Shown in pieces: positions 1 through 5,475 of a stretch of 8,129 nt of DNA (position 1 is the stretch's first letter; the number at the start of each line of letters is the position of its first letter). Where the stretch lies: the NCBI GenBank assembly GCA_027044845.1, contig JALUBM010000084.1, positions 1 to 8,129 of the forward strand. Reading direction: 5' to 3'. The position numbers and the translations under genes are program-made. Source of the DNA: Sulfurimonas sp. (GTDB lineage: Bacteria; Campylobacterota; Campylobacteria; Campylobacterales; Sulfurimonadaceae). The notes beneath the pieces are model-generated. The model was not told where the DNA came from. It worked only from the letters and a program-made list of their open reading frames with translations, and did no database searches.

Positions 1-1
1 T

Positions 2-55
2 TATAAGGATAGGTATTTTGATAGAGGTAGGTTGAGAGAGATTTATAGAGGTTAA
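2..55 (+). CDS. Possible 3' end of an unidentified CDS, cut by the window edge
   Basis: The frame starting at base 2 is open to a TAA at 53-55 and reads a charged tail containing DRYFDRGRLREIYRG. The same frame resumes after the stop and stays open to TGA 146-148, nine bases before the next gene. It could therefore be the end of one gene, or of a gene broken by a stop at 53. The other two forward frames are closed early. I do not recognise the product. The stretch is too short to separate coding from chance, so this is only a tentative call. Confidence 0.25.
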   Translation, partial: YKDRYFDRGRLREIYRG

Positions 56-63
56 ATTGCTCT

Positions 64-89
64 GGACACGGTGCTTGGACATCGTGTCT
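64..89. repeat. Inverted repeat, 10-bp stem with 6-base loop
   Basis: GACACGGTG (65-73) pairs with CATCGTGTC (80-88) with a single G:T pair. The flanking G64/T89 adds a second wobble, and the loop is CTTGGA. No run of T follows on either strand, so it does not look like an intrinsic terminator. It lies in the gap before the helix-turn-helix gene. It could be an operator, a recombination site or an RNA hairpin, and the sequence does not decide between these. Confidence 0.5.
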
Positions 90-157
90 CACATAATGGA
101 CTTTATACATATGTTATTTCATTTGTTGTAGAATACAAAAAAATTTGAAGAGAAAAT

Positions 158-613
158 ATGAATAGAGAAAGAGACTTAACTCAGGTAATATTTGATGCTG
201 TTGATAAACTTGATGATGATATGGCAAAAAAGTCTATTGAGAGAGAGCCAGCATTTCTATATAAAGGTAAAAGATTTAGATTAGATTATGTAAGCAAATC
301 TGATAGATTATTTCTTAGTAAAATCTTTGAAGAAATTGAGAAAGATAAAGAACAAAATATAAATTTTGATTTACTTAAAAAACAATCAGACCAAGAAGTT
401 TTAGAAATTCAAAAACATATGGCAAAAATACAATCTAAAAAATATATAACTATTAAAGAATATACAGAGATATACGGTGCGAGTAAATCAGCACAACAAG
501 GTTATCGTGGAAGAAGAAAGAACCCTTTACCATATAAGCAAGAGGTTGAAGGTGGTATGATTTTATACAGTATTGAAGAAGTTGAAAAATGGCGAGATAA
601 TGGATATAAGTAA
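158..613 (+). CDS. Small protein with C-terminal excisionase/MerR-like helix-turn-helix
   Basis: This encodes a 151-residue soluble protein of unknown specific function. Residues about 96-148 (ITIKEYTEIYGASKS, then YRGRRKNPLPY, then ILYSIEEVEKW) follow the plan of the HTH_17/AlpA/excisionase group: a 'tikEya' helix, a recognition helix, a small wing, and a final 'Y-x-x-x-E-V-x-x-W' helix. The first 95 residues are highly charged and probably helical, and I do not recognise them. The start is ATG 158 with a weak GAAGAG ribosome site just upstream. Base composition is about 30% G+C in the stretches counted, lower than in mnmG. Such proteins often sit in integrated plasmids, phages or genomic islands, where they act as excision factors or repressors; that role here is inference. 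No integrase is visible in the window. Confidence is high that this is a gene and moderate for the DNA-binding call. Confidence 0.72.
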   Translation: MNRERDLTQVIFDAVDKLDDDMAKKSIEREPAFLYKGKRFRLDYVSKSDRLFLSKIFEEIEKDKEQNINFDLLKKQSDQEVLEIQKHMAKIQSKKYITIKEYTEIYGASKSAQQGYRGRRKNPLPYKQEVEGGMILYSIEEVEKWRDNGYK

Positions 614-615
614 AA

Positions 616-651
616 ATTTTGAACCAATTTTGACCATTTTGCCTGATTTTG
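616..651. repeat. Four ATTTTG repeats at about 10-bp spacing
   Basis: ATTTTG occurs at 616-621, 627-632, 636-641 and 646-651, with start-to-start steps of 11, 9 and 10 bases. The copies are joined by short linkers (AACCA, ACC, CCTG), giving a loose consensus ATTTTGacc. The array begins three bases after the stop codon of the helix-turn-helix gene. Spacing of one helical turn puts the T-tracts on one face of the DNA, as in intrinsically bent DNA or in arrays of recombinase or regulator sites. Function is unknown. Confidence 0.6.
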
Positions 652-727
652 AAGTGTTCGAAAAAGTGTCAATTAATTTTAACACCACTTATAGACCCCT
701 AAAAATAGGCACTTATTTTAATAAGTG
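652..727. repeat. Cluster of AAGTG/CACTT motifs
   Basis: AAGTGT occurs at 652-657 and 664-669 (12 bases apart). CACTTAT occurs at 686-692 and 710-716 (24 bases apart), and ATAAGTG at 721-727. Five copies of a five-base core in 76 bases, in both orientations and with spacings that are multiples of 12, suggest repeated binding sites. The core is short and the region is A+T-rich, so chance has not been excluded. Confidence 0.45.
710..727. promoter_or_regulatory. Palindrome upstream of the MnmD gene, operator-like
   Basis: CACTTATT (710-717) and AATAAGTG (720-727) are perfect inverted 8-base arms around a TT centre. The element ends six bases before the GTG start of the methyltransferase gene. 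The loop is too small for a stable full-length hairpin and no T-run follows, so a protein-binding palindrome is more likely than a terminator. It overlaps the last two CACTTAT/ATAAGTG motifs of the surrounding cluster. Confidence 0.45.
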
Positions 728-733
728 TAATAT

Positions 734-1507
734 GTGGGGCAATGGACTTTGAAATTTGATGATGAATTTCATACTCTTACTCTGAGTAAGGATGGTTCTT
801 TCACAGCGTATTCAAAAGAATATGAAGAACATTATCACTCTACAAAAGACGGAGCACTTAAAGAATCGCTGAAAAAGCATGTGATACCCGCATTCAAATT
901 GCTAGAAAAAGAGGAGATAAATATCTTGGATATTTGTTATGGCTTAGGTTTTAATACACTAGCAACTGTTCTTTACTACCGTAAAAATAGACCAGAAACA
1001 AAGCTGAATATCTACTCCCCTGAGCTTGATGTGCGACTTATACGCTCACTGGAATACTTCTCTTATCCTCAAGAGTTTACTTTGTTTAAAGATATTATTG
1101 CAACTTTGAGTCAAGAGGGAATGTATGAAGATAAACAGCTTCGTATTGAACTTTTTTTAGGAGATGCTAGAGAGTATATTGTAAGATTTAAAGATAAGTT
1201 TGATATTGTCTATCAGGATGCCTTTTCACCAAGCACAAACCCTATTCTTTGGACAAAAGAGTATTTTAGAGATATCGCAAACGCAATGAAAAAAGAAGGG
1301 ATACTTACGACATACTCTATTGCATTTAAAACACGTATGGCACTCTATGAAAATGGTTTTAATATTTATCTTAACACAGGAGAAGGCTACCGAGATGCAA
1401 CCATAGCTTCTCAAACGCAACTTCTAAATGTAGCAAGTGTAGATATGCAACATAAAATATCTTGTAATCCTCATATGCTCTCCCTTCGTGATAAAAATAT
1501 AAGTTAA
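734..1507 (+). CDS. mnmD: MnmD-type tRNA (mnm5s2U34) methyltransferase, monofunctional MnmC-like
   Basis: This is a cytoplasmic SAM-dependent methyltransferase of 257 residues with the MnmC methyltransferase (DUF752) fold. In this family it converts 5-aminomethyl to 5-methylaminomethyl uridine at tRNA position 34. The SAM-binding stretch is ILDICYGLGFNTLA (64-77), where E. coli MnmC has a GFGTGLN-type loop. The family hallmark QDAFSPSTNPILW (161-173) matches the D-x-F-x-P-x-x-N-P-x-x-W motif of MnmC. LTTYSIAFKTRMAL and GYRDATIAS follow as C-terminal motifs. The FAD oxidoreductase half of bifunctional MnmC is absent, so the oxidative step must be missing or done elsewhere. The start is uncertain: an in-frame TAA at 728-730 leaves GTG 734 as the first possible codon, with no good ribosome site. 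TTG 749 is an alternative. mnmG of the same pathway lies in this window. The symbol rests on domain architecture and not on assay. Confidence 0.8.
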   Translation: MGQWTLKFDDEFHTLTLSKDGSFTAYSKEYEEHYHSTKDGALKESLKKHVIPAFKLLEKEEINILDICYGLGFNTLATVLYYRKNRPETKLNIYSPELDVRLIRSLEYFSYPQEFTLFKDIIATLSQEGMYEDKQLRIELFLGDAREYIVRFKDKFDIVYQDAFSPSTNPILWTKEYFRDIANAMKKEGILTTYSIAFKTRMALYENGFNIYLNTGEGYRDATIASQTQLLNVASVDMQHKISCNPHMLSLRDKNIS

Positions 1508-1533
1508 AGACTGAGTTTGCTTCTTAAATTGGA

Positions 1534-1539
1534 TATAAT
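1534..1539 (+). promoter_or_regulatory. Predicted -10 box for the FTR-like gene
   Basis: TATAAT lies 21 bases before the ATG at 1560, in a GGATATAATTTC context typical of Campylobacterota vegetative promoters, which usually lack a -35 box. Transcription would begin near 1546, giving a leader of about 14 bases. TAGGAA (1549-1554), five bases before the ATG, is the likely ribosome site. This suggests transcription independent of the methyltransferase gene ending at 1507. Confidence 0.6.
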
Positions 1540-1559
1540 TTCAAAAAATAGGAATTTTC

Positions 1560-2189
1560 ATGATAAATATGATGATAGGCTTTTTTAAAGACTACTTTAA
1601 ATATAAAAAATTAGCAAAAAAACAGCAAAAATGGATGGAAAAGTATTGTACGCAAAAAGGATATGCTATTAACCCAAATTGGATGATGGCTACCAATCTT
1701 AAAAGTAATCTTTGCGAAATGGAAGCAACATTTGGTAAACGATACTGCCCTTGTTTTGAACCTTGCGGAGATACCGTTTTAGATAAAAAGATGATGTGTC
1801 CTTGTGAATTTGTTGAAGATGAAATCGCAGAATATGGGACATGTCATTGTGCACTTTTCGGTCCTGCTGATTTGTCAAAAGCACAATGGAAAGCTTCTTC
1901 TAAACGTTTAATGGATGAATACCAAGTGCCAAAAAATCTTAAAAATGGTATTTTAGATACGAGAAATATGCCACTAGATCCGCGAAGAAATCTTCCTATA
2001 CCAGATATGATGCATCAGGTAAAGTCAGTGTTGAATGGTTATAAAGGAAAAATGCTTACTGTCATAGTAGAACGGGAGCAAGAGGCACTTAACTTAGAAA
2101 AGATAGCTACGTATCGTGGCTTTAAATCTTCCTATGAAGTAAAAGAAAATTATATAGAGGTAAAACTGATTTTAACGAATGACTTCTAA
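1560..2189 (+). CDS. FTR catalytic subunit-like iron-sulfur protein with TusA-like C-terminal domain
   Basis: This is a 209-residue soluble protein. Residues about 20-105 match the catalytic subunit of ferredoxin:thioredoxin reductase, with CPC (63-65), CPC (80-82) and CHCALF (95-100). By comparison with plant-type FTR, C63, C80, C82 and C95 would hold a [4Fe-4S] cluster, and C65 and C97 would form the redox-active disulfide. All six cysteines are present, plus extra ones at 30, 52 and 69. Residues about 131-207 resemble a TusA/SirA sulfur-carrier domain: LDTR, then LPIPDMM (145-151), then a beta strand LTVIVERE and a final strand VKLILTN. Position 145 is Leu where TusA has its CPxP cysteine. 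FTR alone is usually about 115 residues, so the tail is an addition. ATG 1560 has a promoter and ribosome site. The 3' end overlaps convergent recQ. No partner subunit gene is visible, so the electron donor and acceptor are unknown. Confidence 0.78.
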   Translation: MINMMIGFFKDYFKYKKLAKKQQKWMEKYCTQKGYAINPNWMMATNLKSNLCEMEATFGKRYCPCFEPCGDTVLDKKMMCPCEFVEDEIAEYGTCHCALFGPADLSKAQWKASSKRLMDEYQVPKNLKNGILDTRNMPLDPRRNLPIPDMMHQVKSVLNGYKGKMLTVIVEREQEALNLEKIATYRGFKSSYEVKENYIEVKLILTNDF

Positions 2190-3947
2190 AAACTGTTTTC
2201 CAAATTGAGCGAATTTTTTTTCGCCCACGCCATTTACTTCAAGCATTTCTTCTTTGTTTGTTGGCATATCGTTGGCAAGATGTTTGAGTGTTTTATCACC
2301 AAAAATTATGTAAGCAGGCACACCGAGTTCGGCGGCTAATTCTGATCGTTTTTGACGAAGTTTTTCAAACAGTTCTTCATCATAATCAAACTCTTTTTCT
2401 TGTTTGATTTTCTTCTCTTTGATATTTATCTGTAGTCTTGAAGATTTTATATCTACAAGTTTTTGTGATTTTAAAACTTCTATGGCGTCATGGGTGAGCT
2501 TTAAAACGCTAAAATCCCCGAGGGCTAACATTTTCAATTCTAAAAGACGTTCAATAATGACAAACCACTCTTTTTTACTTAATTGTGTCCCAATGCCATA
2601 AACAGAGAGTTTATCCGCCTTATTAGCTAAAATCTTTTGTTCACTAGAACCACGTAAAACATCTATGATGTAGTTTTTTCCAAAGCCTTGATTTGTTTTA
2701 TAAACGGTGCTTAAAATCATTTGTGCTTCTTTGGTAATGTTTTGGCGTTTATCATTAGAGCTGAGACAATTATCGCACCGATTTTTACATGCATCAAGAG
2801 TGTCATTAAAATATTCCGCTAACTGTTTATGAAAACAAATTTCACTTGTTGCATATTTGTAGATTTCATCTATTTTTTTATCAAGATGTACTTTGTATTC
2901 TGCATTTGTTATATCTGCTAAAAATCGTTTATGTTGTGTCATATCTCCAGCATTAAAAAGGAGTAGTACTTCACTATCTTCTCCATCACGTCCAGAACGA
3001 CCTATCTCTTGGTAATAATTCTCTTGAGATTTTGGTAGGCTCATATGCACCACAAAACGGATGTCACTTTTGTCTATGCCCATTCCAAAGGCTATTGTGG
3101 CAACCATAATATTGATTTTATCATTGACAAATATTTTGAAGTTCTGCTCTCTTACATGTTGAGGAAGTCCTGCATGATATGCCAAAGATTTGTACCCGTT
3201 TACATTTAAAAACGTACTCAATTCTTCTGCTTTTTTACGTGAACTTACATAGATAATACCACTTTCATTTTGGTGCCTTACCAAAAAGTTTTTTAGTTGT
3301 GCATTCCCGTTACTGATACGCCTTTGTGCTGAAATAAAGATATTCTTACGAAAGATCTTTCCCTTGAGCAACAGAGGGTTTTCAAGACGTAATTCTCTAA
3401 GTATATCGTCTGTAACATTATCAGTCGAAGTCGCGGTAAAAGCAGCTATTGTCGTGTTTGGGAAATTGTGTTTAAGGTTGCCAAGTGCACGGTAATCATC
3501 TCGAAATTCATGTCCCCATTGTGAGATACAGTGTGCTTCATCTATGACAAAAAAGTTTATATGTAAACCACGAAGCAACTCAATAGTATGTCCATTATTA
3601 AGGCGTTCAGGAGATAAATAGAGAAATTTTAAAGCACCGTTATAAGCAAGTGCAATGATATCTTGCACCTCGTCATAACTCTGTGCAGAGCTAATCATTT
3701 GTGCAGCTATATCTTGTGCTTGTAAAGCACGAACTTGGTCTTGCATGAGTGCGATAAGAGGAGAAATAACAATCGTAATTCCATCCATCATCATAGTTGG
3801 AAGTTGATAGACAAGTGATTTTCCACCGCCAGTTGGAAGTATCATAAGCAAATCTTGCCCATTTAAAATGGCATCTACGCCTTCTTCTTGAAGTTCTCTA
3901 AAATTGTTGTGTCCAAAGGTGTCTTTTAAAACTTGATTTTTGATTAT
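2172..3947 (-). CDS. recQ: ATP-dependent DNA helicase RecQ, non-standard start
   Basis: This is a 3'-5' DNA helicase acting in recombination and repair. Counting from an AUA codon at 3947-3945, the protein is about 591 residues (E. coli RecQ is about 609). Motif 0 is FGHNNFRELQ (11-20), Walker A is TGGGKS (39-44), DEAH is at 136-139, and the arginine-finger motif QEIGRSGRDG is at 313-322. Zinc-site cysteines lie near 371, 387, 391 and 394, followed by a winged-helix RQC region and a C-terminal HRDC domain from about 520. The first standard start codon in frame is TTG 3851, which would remove motif 0 and sit just before Walker A. Upstream the frame is open to the TAA (3956-3954) that is also the ribE stop. 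AUA 3947 or AUC 3944 lies behind AAGG (3955-3952). An ATG at 3967 is in another frame and stops at 3944. Identity is firm; the start is not. It is probably co-transcribed with ribE. Confidence 0.9.
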   Translation of the reverse strand: MIKNQVLKDTFGHNNFRELQEEGVDAILNGQDLLMILPTGGGKSLVYQLPTMMMDGITIVISPLIALMQDQVRALQAQDIAAQMISSAQSYDEVQDIIALAYNGALKFLYLSPERLNNGHTIELLRGLHINFFVIDEAHCISQWGHEFRDDYRALGNLKHNFPNTTIAAFTATSTDNVTDDILRELRLENPLLLKGKIFRKNIFISAQRRISNGNAQLKNFLVRHQNESGIIYVSSRKKAEELSTFLNVNGYKSLAYHAGLPQHVREQNFKIFVNDKINIMVATIAFGMGIDKSDIRFVVHMSLPKSQENYYQEIGRSGRDGEDSEVLLLFNAGDMTQHKRFLADITNAEYKVHLDKKIDEIYKYATSEICFHKQLAEYFNDTLDACKNRCDNCLSSNDKRQNITKEAQMILSTVYKTNQGFGKNYIIDVLRGSSEQKILANKADKLSVYGIGTQLSKKEWFVIIERLLELKMLALGDFSVLKLTHDAIEVLKSQKLVDIKSSRLQINIKEKKIKQEKEFDYDEELFEKLRQKRSELAAELGVPAYIIFGDKTLKHLANDMPTNKEEMLEVNGVGEKKFAQFGKQFLEVIR

Positions 3948-3953
3948 TGTGCC

Positions 3954-4568
3954 TTAAAAACTTGCATTAATTGCATCAATTTCATTCCAAGAAAGTGAAG
4001 TTGATTTTTGATGATTGATTATATGTGCCATGTAGCGTGCGAACATGTCAGTTTCCACATTGACTTTACTCCCTTTACGGTAGTTTTTAAAGAGCGTTTC
4101 TTTCATAGTATGGGGGATGATGGTAAGTCTAAAACTATTTGCATTGACATCATTAATAGTTAAGCTAACACCATCTATGGTGATGGAACCTTTTGGTACA
4201 ATATATGGCATATATTTTTTGTCCACTTCTATAAAAACATCATAAGAATTGCCATTATTTTTTATCTCTTTAACTATTCCAATCGTATCAATATGCCCTT
4301 GAACAATATGCCCCTCCAACCTATCGCCCATTTTCATAGCAGGTTCAATATGTACTTCATTTTTATAGTTTTCTATGGCTAAAATTTTTCGACTTTCAGG
4401 AGAAAGCTCAACTGAAAAACCATCCGCATCAACTTTTACGACGGTCAAACAAGCACCGTTAATAGCAATAGAATCACCAATATTTGCTTTATATCTTGAT
4501 TTGATAGTAAGAGTAGAACCCACAAAACTTTTCACTTTTGCAACTTCCCTAATTAAACCTGTAAACAT
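3954..4568 (-). CDS. ribE: Riboflavin synthase, alpha chain
   Basis: This 204-residue cytoplasmic enzyme dismutates two 6,7-dimethyl-8-ribityllumazine molecules to riboflavin, the last step of riboflavin synthesis. It shows the family's duplicated lumazine-binding barrels. The first opens with MFTGLI and carries GDSIAINGACLTV (31-43) and SPESR. The second repeats this as PKGSITIDGVSLT (125-137), followed by IPHTMKET and VETDMFARY near the C-terminus. Length is normal for the family (about 200-215). The start at ATG 4568 is chosen over an upstream TTG at 4592 because MFTG is the family's conserved N-terminus, and because a strong AGGAGGA site (4583-4577) lies eight bases ahead. The gene is 36 bases downstream of the Sel1-repeat gene, and its stop is followed in the same frame by recQ. 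The gene is called ribE in enteric bacteria and ribB or ribC in some other naming schemes. Confidence 0.93.
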   Translation of the reverse strand: MFTGLIREVAKVKSFVGSTLTIKSRYKANIGDSIAINGACLTVVKVDADGFSVELSPESRKILAIENYKNEVHIEPAMKMGDRLEGHIVQGHIDTIGIVKEIKNNGNSYDVFIEVDKKYMPYIVPKGSITIDGVSLTINDVNANSFRLTIIPHTMKETLFKNYRKGSKVNVETDMFARYMAHIINHQKSTSLSWNEIDAINASF

Positions 4569-4604
4569 TTCTTTGTTCCTCCTCTGCCCCAAAAGAGACC
4601 AGTA

Positions 4605-5291
4605 TTAAAATACAATTTTGCCGTCTTCTTGCAGACCTTTGATAATTTCTTTGGCTTTTTCATGCCCTTTATAAGCAGCTTTTCTGCATAAATCAAGTGC
4701 TTTATCATTATCCATTTCACAGCCTATTCCTTGATCATATAAAAGACCTAAATTATAGAGTCCTTCCGTAAGTCCACCATCTGCAGCACGCTTAAAGCAA
4801 AGGAAACATTTAGCATCATCTTGAATAACTCCATGTCCTTCTTTATATAAAGCTCCAAGATTATTAAAGGCTTGAATATGTCCACGTTTTGCTGCCTCTT
4901 CATACCAAAATGCTGCTTCGGAATAATTTTGCATACACCCAAGTCCATGTTCGAGCATTAAAGCTACTTCATACATGGCAGGTGGTACACCTCTTATTGC
5001 TGCTTGCATGTGAAGTTCATGTGCTTTAAATATATCATGTTCTACTCCGCCAACGCCGTTCTCATATAAAATACCAAGGTTGAAAAGTGCATAAGGTTGT
5101 TTTGCTTCAGCTGCCTTTGTGTAAAGTTCAAGTGTTTTTGCTTCATCTTTTTCACAGCCTTGCCCCATTTGATGCATATAACCTAAAGAAGTTTGTGCAT
5201 CTGTATTGCCTTGCTCGGCTAGTTGTATGTAGAGTTCGTATGCAGTCTCATAATTAGCTGCATTATACGCTTCATTTGCTTTTTGTATCAT
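4605..5291 (-). CDS. Sel1-like repeat (TPR-type) protein
   Basis: This 228-residue protein is built almost entirely of Sel1-like helical repeats of about 36 residues. Five full repeats start near residue 30 (NLG-type helices such as FNLGILYENGVG, FNNLGALYKEGHG and YNLGLLYDQGIG, each followed by KAAE/KRAA-type helices), after a partial N-terminal repeat. No signal peptide or membrane segment is seen, so it is probably cytoplasmic, unlike the secreted Hcp proteins of Helicobacter. Several repeats carry Cys at the GxGC turn (near 46, 118 and 190), with others at about 163, 166 and 202; whether any pair is not clear. Such proteins act as protein-protein scaffolds and the partner here is unknown. 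ATG 5291 has GGAG (5306-5303) at an 11-base spacing. It is the first gene of the minus-strand run with ribE and recQ. Confidence 0.88.
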   Translation of the reverse strand: MIQKANEAYNAANYETAYELYIQLAEQGNTDAQTSLGYMHQMGQGCEKDEAKTLELYTKAAEAKQPYALFNLGILYENGVGGVEHDIFKAHELHMQAAIRGVPPAMYEVALMLEHGLGCMQNYSEAAFWYEEAAKRGHIQAFNNLGALYKEGHGVIQDDAKCFLCFKRAADGGLTEGLYNLGLLYDQGIGCEMDNDKALDLCRKAAYKGHEKAKEIIKGLQEDGKIVF

Positions 5292-5325
5292 TATTTTTTA
5301 TTCTCCGTACGAATTGGCTGTCTAA

Positions 5326-5361
5326 TTTATATTCATAACTTCCTTCAATTTTGGGATTATA
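5326..5361 (-). promoter_or_regulatory. Candidate -10 boxes for the sel1-ribE-recQ operon
   Basis: On the minus strand TATAAT lies at 5361-5356 and TATAAA at 5331-5326. They would give leaders of about 57 and 28 bases before ATG 5291. Neither has a recognisable -35 box. The divergent intergenic region is very A+T-rich, so such boxes can occur by chance. TATAAT at 5361 is the better match to consensus. Confidence 0.4.
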
Positions 5362-5451
5362 TATACATATTTCAGGTATATAATTTTGTACTTATTTTAA
5401 AAGAAGTCTATGAAATTTACTTTATAGTATGCAAATGATACTGAAAAATGA

Positions 5452-5457
5452 TAAAAT
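5452..5457 (+). promoter_or_regulatory. Predicted -10 box for mnmG
   Basis: TAAAAT sits in the context ATGATAAAATTCGC, a common look for Campylobacterota vegetative promoters. Transcription would start near 5464, leaving only about 12 bases before ATG 5476 or 24 before ATG 5488. A perfect TATAAT at 5379-5384 on the same strand is a possible second, upstream promoter with a leader of about 85 bases. Two direct copies of AAATGATA (5433-5440 and 5446-5453) lie just ahead of and into the box. Confidence 0.5.
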
Positions 5458-5475
5458 TCGCATTAAGATAATAGA

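Noticed and set aside
1..110. Minus-strand open frame from ATG 110 to the left edge (about 36 codons)
   Set aside because: Open length is within chance for this composition. There is no ribosome site and no recognisable motif. The sequence to the left would be needed.
62..148. Tyrosine recombinase C-terminus suggested by LGHRVSH...LYTYV
   Set aside because: The LGH and later Tyr recall an integrase box, but the spacing and the surrounding residues do not fit, and no catalytic Arg is visible in so short a stretch.
710..727. Intrinsic terminator for the upstream gene
   Set aside because: The palindrome is A+T-rich with a 2-base centre and no T-run, about 100 bases past the stop codon. It is a poor terminator.
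4569..4592. ribE start at TTG 4592
   Set aside because: It would add eight residues before the conserved MFTG start, and the strong AGGAGGA site is placed for ATG 4568.
5223..5438. Plus-strand 71-codon hydrophobic ORF
   Set aside because: It lies antisense to the start of the Sel1 gene and across the divergent promoter region. It is rich in Ile, Phe and Tyr as expected of A+T-rich non-coding DNA, and has no ribosome site.
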